Assembly (NCBI GenBank): GCA_027886925.1
Contig: JAPCJN010000092.1
Span: 1 to 8,635 of the forward strand
Direction: 5' to 3'
Length of the DNA: 8,635 nt
From: Nitrososphaerota archaeon
GTDB taxonomy: Archaea > Thermoproteota > Nitrososphaeria > Nitrososphaerales > UBA183
The notes below the pieces were generated by a model, which saw only the letters and a program-made list of their open reading frames with translations, had not been told where the DNA came from and searched no databases. Shown piece by piece: positions 5,884-8,635 of the stretch (positions are counted from its first letter, which is position 1; every line of letters begins with the position of its first letter). A program made the translations under genes and the position numbers.

Positions 5884-6590
5884 AGGTGGCAGTCATCCGC
5901 TTCCCCGGGAGCAACTGCGACCTGGACATGATGGCCGCTCTCAAGAACTTGAGAGGGATCGAGCCCTCCCTGGTCTGGCACGAGGACGCGATCGGAGACG
6001 ACTGCGAGGCCGTCATCCTCCCGGGAGGCTTCTCATTCGGCGACCGACTGAGGGCGGGAGCCATCGCCGCAAACTCCCCGGCGACCGAGCGAGTGAAGAG
6101 AATGGCGGAGAAAGGGACGCCGGTGCTCGGGGTCTGCAACGGATTTCAGATCCTGGTCGAGAGCGGACTCCTCCCGGGCGCGCTCCTCCTGAACACGACG
6201 CTGAAGTTCGTCTGCAAGTGGACAGACTTGAGGGTGGAGAACGCGGACACGCGGTTTACCTCGAAGCTTCGAAAGGGCCAGGTGCTCCGAATGCCGATAG
6301 CGCACGGCGAGGGCAGGTTCTATCTGGAGCCGCACGAGCTGCGGCGCCTCGAGAAGGCGGGAAGGATCGCGTTCAGGTACTGTGACGCTTCCGGTCGAGT
6401 GACCAAGGAGAGCAATCCCACTGGCACCCTCAACAACATCGCCGGGGTGTGCAACGAGGCGGGCAACGTCGTCGGGTTGATGCCTCACCCTGAGAGGGCG
6501 GCCGACAAGTCGCGGTCGCCGTTCGCGAACGAAGACGGTGCGCTCCTCCTGTCGTCGCTCTTGCCGGGCGGACGGGGAGGGGTGAGGTAG
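5880..6590 (+). CDS. purQ: FGAM synthetase glutaminase subunit PurQ
   Basis: PurQ is a class I glutamine amidotransferase that releases ammonia from glutamine for PurL to convert FGAR to FGAM. The protein has 236 residues, normal for the family. It opens with MKVAVIRFPGSNCDLD, the typical PurQ N-terminus. The oxyanion and nucleophile regions are GGFSFGDRLRAGAIAA (49-64) and GVCNGFQIL with catalytic Cys86. The other triad members are His203 and Glu205 in MPHPERA (201-207), and HGEG is at 142-145. ATG 5880 overlaps the purS stop (ATGA), so the frame upstream of it (to 5808) is not used. The stop at 6588-6590 is four bases before purL. All catalytic residues are present; there is nothing unusual apart from Arg56 where family members usually have Tyr. 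Confidence 0.97.
   Translation: MKVAVIRFPGSNCDLDMMAALKNLRGIEPSLVWHEDAIGDDCEAVILPGGFSFGDRLRAGAIAANSPATERVKRMAEKGTPVLGVCNGFQILVESGLLPGALLLNTTLKFVCKWTDLRVENADTRFTSKLRKGQVLRMPIAHGEGRFYLEPHELRRLEKAGRIAFRYCDASGRVTKESNPTGTLNNIAGVCNEAGNVVGLMPHPERAADKSRSPFANEDGALLLSSLLPGGRGGVR
6581..6588 (+). promoter_or_regulatory. Shine-Dalgarno for purL
   Basis: GGTGAGGT lies within the last codons of purQ and is the clearest ribosome binding site in the window. GAGGT ends six bases before ATG 6595, and GGTGA ends nine bases before it. It decides the purL start and indicates re-initiation within the purSQL message. Confidence 0.65.
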
Positions 6591-6594
6591 CAAG

Positions 6595-8635
6595 ATGCCA
6601 CCAGCAGCAGAAGAAGAGCAGCTCGGGCTCGGCCTTAGGGCCGACGAGATCGCGTTCGTAAGGAAGGCCCTGGGGAGGGAGCCGAACGAGACCGAGTGGT
6701 CGATAATCGACGCCGAATGGTCGGAGCACAGCAGCTACAAGTCGTCGAGGGGACTCCTCAAGCTGTTCCCCACCACCGGGAAGAGGGTCATCCTCGGCCC
6801 GGGCTACGACGCCGGCGTAGTCGACGTCGGCGACGGCTACGTAGCGACCCTCCACATCGAGAGCCACAACCATCCGTCAGCCGTCGACCCATACGGCGGC
6901 GCTTCGACGGGGATCGGAGGTGTCCTCAGGGACATACTCTCGGTAGCTAGCAGGCCGATAGCGCTGGTCGACATCCTGCGGTTCGGGATGATTGAGAGCA
7001 GCGGTCACTCGAGGTGGCTCTTCAAGAACGTCGTCAAGGGGATAGCCGACTACGGGAACTGCGTCGGGGTCCCCACAGTCGCTGGCGAGATAGAGTTCGA
7101 CGAGTCGTTCGAGAGGAACTGCCTGGTCGACGTCGCGTGCGTAGGCGTCGCGAAGAAGGGGGACCTCATCCTCGGAGAAGCGAAAGAGCCGGGGGATGCC
7201 CTCGTCTTGGTCGGCGGGAGCACCGGCAGGGACGGGATAAAGGGCGCGACTTTCGCCTCCAAGAACCTGAAGGAAGACGCCGCGAGCGACCGCTCTTCCG
7301 TCCAGGTACCTGACCCTTTCATGAAAAAGCTGCTTCTCGACGCGATCCTCGAGATAGTCTCGAAGGGCGGCAAGATCCGAGGGATGAAGGACCTGGGAGG
7401 CGGCGGGCTGTCGACGGCCCTGTCCGAGGTCGCCTCGAAGGGCGGGACAGGGGTTGACGTGGAGCTGAGGAGGGTCAGGGTCCGTGAGGACGACATGTCC
7501 CCGACCGAGGTCATGATCTCAGAGTCTCAGGAGCGGATGTTGCTCGTGCTACCGGCTGGCGACAAAGGGCGTCGAGGCGGCGCAGACGCCACAGCGGTCC
7601 TCGACAAGTACAATGTCCCCTATGCCGTGATAGGAAAGGTGACCTCCTCGCCGAACCTGTTGTTGAGGTGGGACGGCAAGGTCGTCGCCGACCTCCCGGC
7701 CTCGTTGGTCACAGAGGCGCCCCTCATAGACTGGCCCTCCCGAAAGCCAGGAAAGACGTCGAGCCCAGCGGTGCGCACCCGCTCGAAGGAGCCAAGCATC
7801 GAGAAGGCCCTCCTCGCGCTCCTCGGGTCGCCCAACATCGCGAGCAAGAGGTGGGTCTACCAGCAGTTCGACCACGAGGTGGGCGTCAGGACTGTCGTGA
7901 CTCCGGGGGAGGCAGACGCGGCAGTGATGCGACTCCCGAACGGCCGTTTCCTGGCCATAAAGGGAGACGGGAACAGCAGGCTCGTCTCCCTCGACCCATA
8001 TCAGGGCGCCGCTGGATGCGTCGCCGAGGCGTGCAGGAACGTCGTCGCCGTCGGGGCGGAGCCGATCGCGCTTGTGGACCACCTCCAGTCTGGCGACCCC
8101 TCCGACCCCGAGGTGTACTGGACGTTTCGTGAGTGTCTGAGAGGCATGGCGGACTACTGCAGAGCGGTCGGGCTCCCCGTGGTAGGAGGAAAGGTGAGCT
8201 TCTACAACGAAGACTCGGCGACAGGCCGGGCCATAAAGCCCAGCCCCATCGCCCTCGTGGTCGGTCTGGTCTCCGACGTGGCGAAAATAAGGACGATGGC
8301 TTTCAAGGAGGAGGGGGACTCTGTCTTCATCATCGGAGAGACGAGGCCGGAGCTGGGAGGCTCTGAGTATCGCGAAAGGTTCCCGAGCGGCAGCTTCACC
8401 GAAGCCACGCCGGGCGTCGACGCCTCGAAAGACCTCGCGACCTGCGACGCCGTGCGGGGGTTGATCGAGGCGGACCTCGTGTCTTCCGTGCACGACTGCT
8501 CGAACGGGGGCCTAGGCGTGGCGCTCGCAGAGATGGCAATCTCGGGGAACCTTGGGGCGAAGATAGACCTGTCCAGAGTCCCAAGCAGTTGCCGCCGGGA
8601 GAACGAGACCCTTTTCTCCGAATCGCACGGACGGT
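6595..8635 (+). CDS. purL: FGAM synthetase subunit PurL (small type), C-terminus beyond window
   Basis: PurL is the ATP-dependent synthetase subunit converting FGAR plus ammonia to FGAM (step 4 of IMP synthesis). The frame is open from ATG 6595 to the right edge, 680 residues. Small PurL proteins are usually a little over 700 residues, so only a short end is missing. Motifs follow the family order: WSEHSSYKSS (42-51, catalytic-region His45; the usual Cys after His is Ser46), GPGYDAGVVD, the ATP-site ESHNHPSAVDPYGG (89-102), GMKDLGGGGLSTAL near 262-275, SESQERM (309-315), KGDGNSR (456-462) and HDCSNGGLGVALAEMA (633-648) in the second half. The large-type glutaminase fusion is not needed because purQ is separate. 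It sits four bases after purQ with a good Shine-Dalgarno. No frameshift was found along the translated length. Assignment is firm. Confidence 0.97.
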   Translation, partial: MPPAAEEEQLGLGLRADEIAFVRKALGREPNETEWSIIDAEWSEHSSYKSSRGLLKLFPTTGKRVILGPGYDAGVVDVGDGYVATLHIESHNHPSAVDPYGGASTGIGGVLRDILSVASRPIALVDILRFGMIESSGHSRWLFKNVVKGIADYGNCVGVPTVAGEIEFDESFERNCLVDVACVGVAKKGDLILGEAKEPGDALVLVGGSTGRDGIKGATFASKNLKEDAASDRSSVQVPDPFMKKLLLDAILEIVSKGGKIRGMKDLGGGGLSTALSEVASKGGTGVDVELRRVRVREDDMSPTEVMISESQERMLLVLPAGDKGRRGGADATAVLDKYNVPYAVIGKVTSSPNLLLRWDGKVVADLPASLVTEAPLIDWPSRKPGKTSSPAVRTRSKEPSIEKALLALLGSPNIASKRWVYQQFDHEVGVRTVVTPGEADAAVMRLPNGRFLAIKGDGNSRLVSLDPYQGAAGCVAEACRNVVAVGAEPIALVDHLQSGDPSDPEVYWTFRECLRGMADYCRAVGLPVVGGKVSFYNEDSATGRAIKPSPIALVVGLVSDVAKIRTMAFKEEGDSVFIIGETRPELGGSEYRERFPSGSFTEATPGVDASKDLATCDAVRGLIEADLVSSVHDCSNGGLGVALAEMAISGNLGAKIDLSRVPSSCRRENETLFSESHGR

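Noticed and set aside
7549..8493. Minus-strand open frame of 314 residues opposite purL
   Set aside because: purL is intact and strongly conserved on the plus strand here. The antisense frame is Arg/Gly/Val-rich with no recognisable motif, as expected from GC-rich codon bias.

Overview
The window is GC-rich, gene-dense DNA that reads as archaeal. Signs are TATA-like boxes 25-45 bases before several starts, frequent TTG/GTG starts, a purine operon with separate purS, purQ and small purL, a secreted protein ending in a PEF-type archaeosortase signal, and two four-CBS-domain proteins. The purS/purQ/purL and CBS sequences resemble those of Thaumarchaeota (Nitrososphaeria). That placement is inference from remembered families, not a search result. 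No RNA genes, insertion sequences, CRISPR arrays or integration sites were seen.

Layout. Bases 1-5490 carry five genes, all on the minus strand; read in their own direction they run purH (5490-3865), a secreted Ig-like/Ser-Thr-rich protein (3797-3084), a CBS x4 protein with a hibernation-factor-like C-terminus (3026-1875), argF (about 1729-797) and a second CBS-repeat protein (745 to beyond the left edge). Bases 5593-8635 carry purS, purQ and purL on the plus strand, with purL running off the right edge. A 102-base intergenic region (5491-5592) separates divergent purH and purSQL and probably holds both promoters.

How the genes work together. PurS, PurQ and PurL form the FGAM synthetase complex (step 4 of IMP synthesis). 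PurH performs the last two steps, so the divergent region is the likely common control point for purine synthesis. ArgF makes citrulline from ornithine and carbamoyl phosphate. The two CBS proteins around it are candidate adenine-nucleotide sensors, and one appears joined to a ribosome-binding fold.

The points most worth a second look are: (1) the CBS x4 plus HPF/RaiA-like fusion; (2) a PurH whose cyclohydrolase half is canonical but whose AICAR transformylase half has lost several signature residues; (3) helically phased CGGT repeats in the purH/purS divergent promoter; and (4) the PEF-CTERM-like secreted protein. I saw no clearly new multi-gene system.
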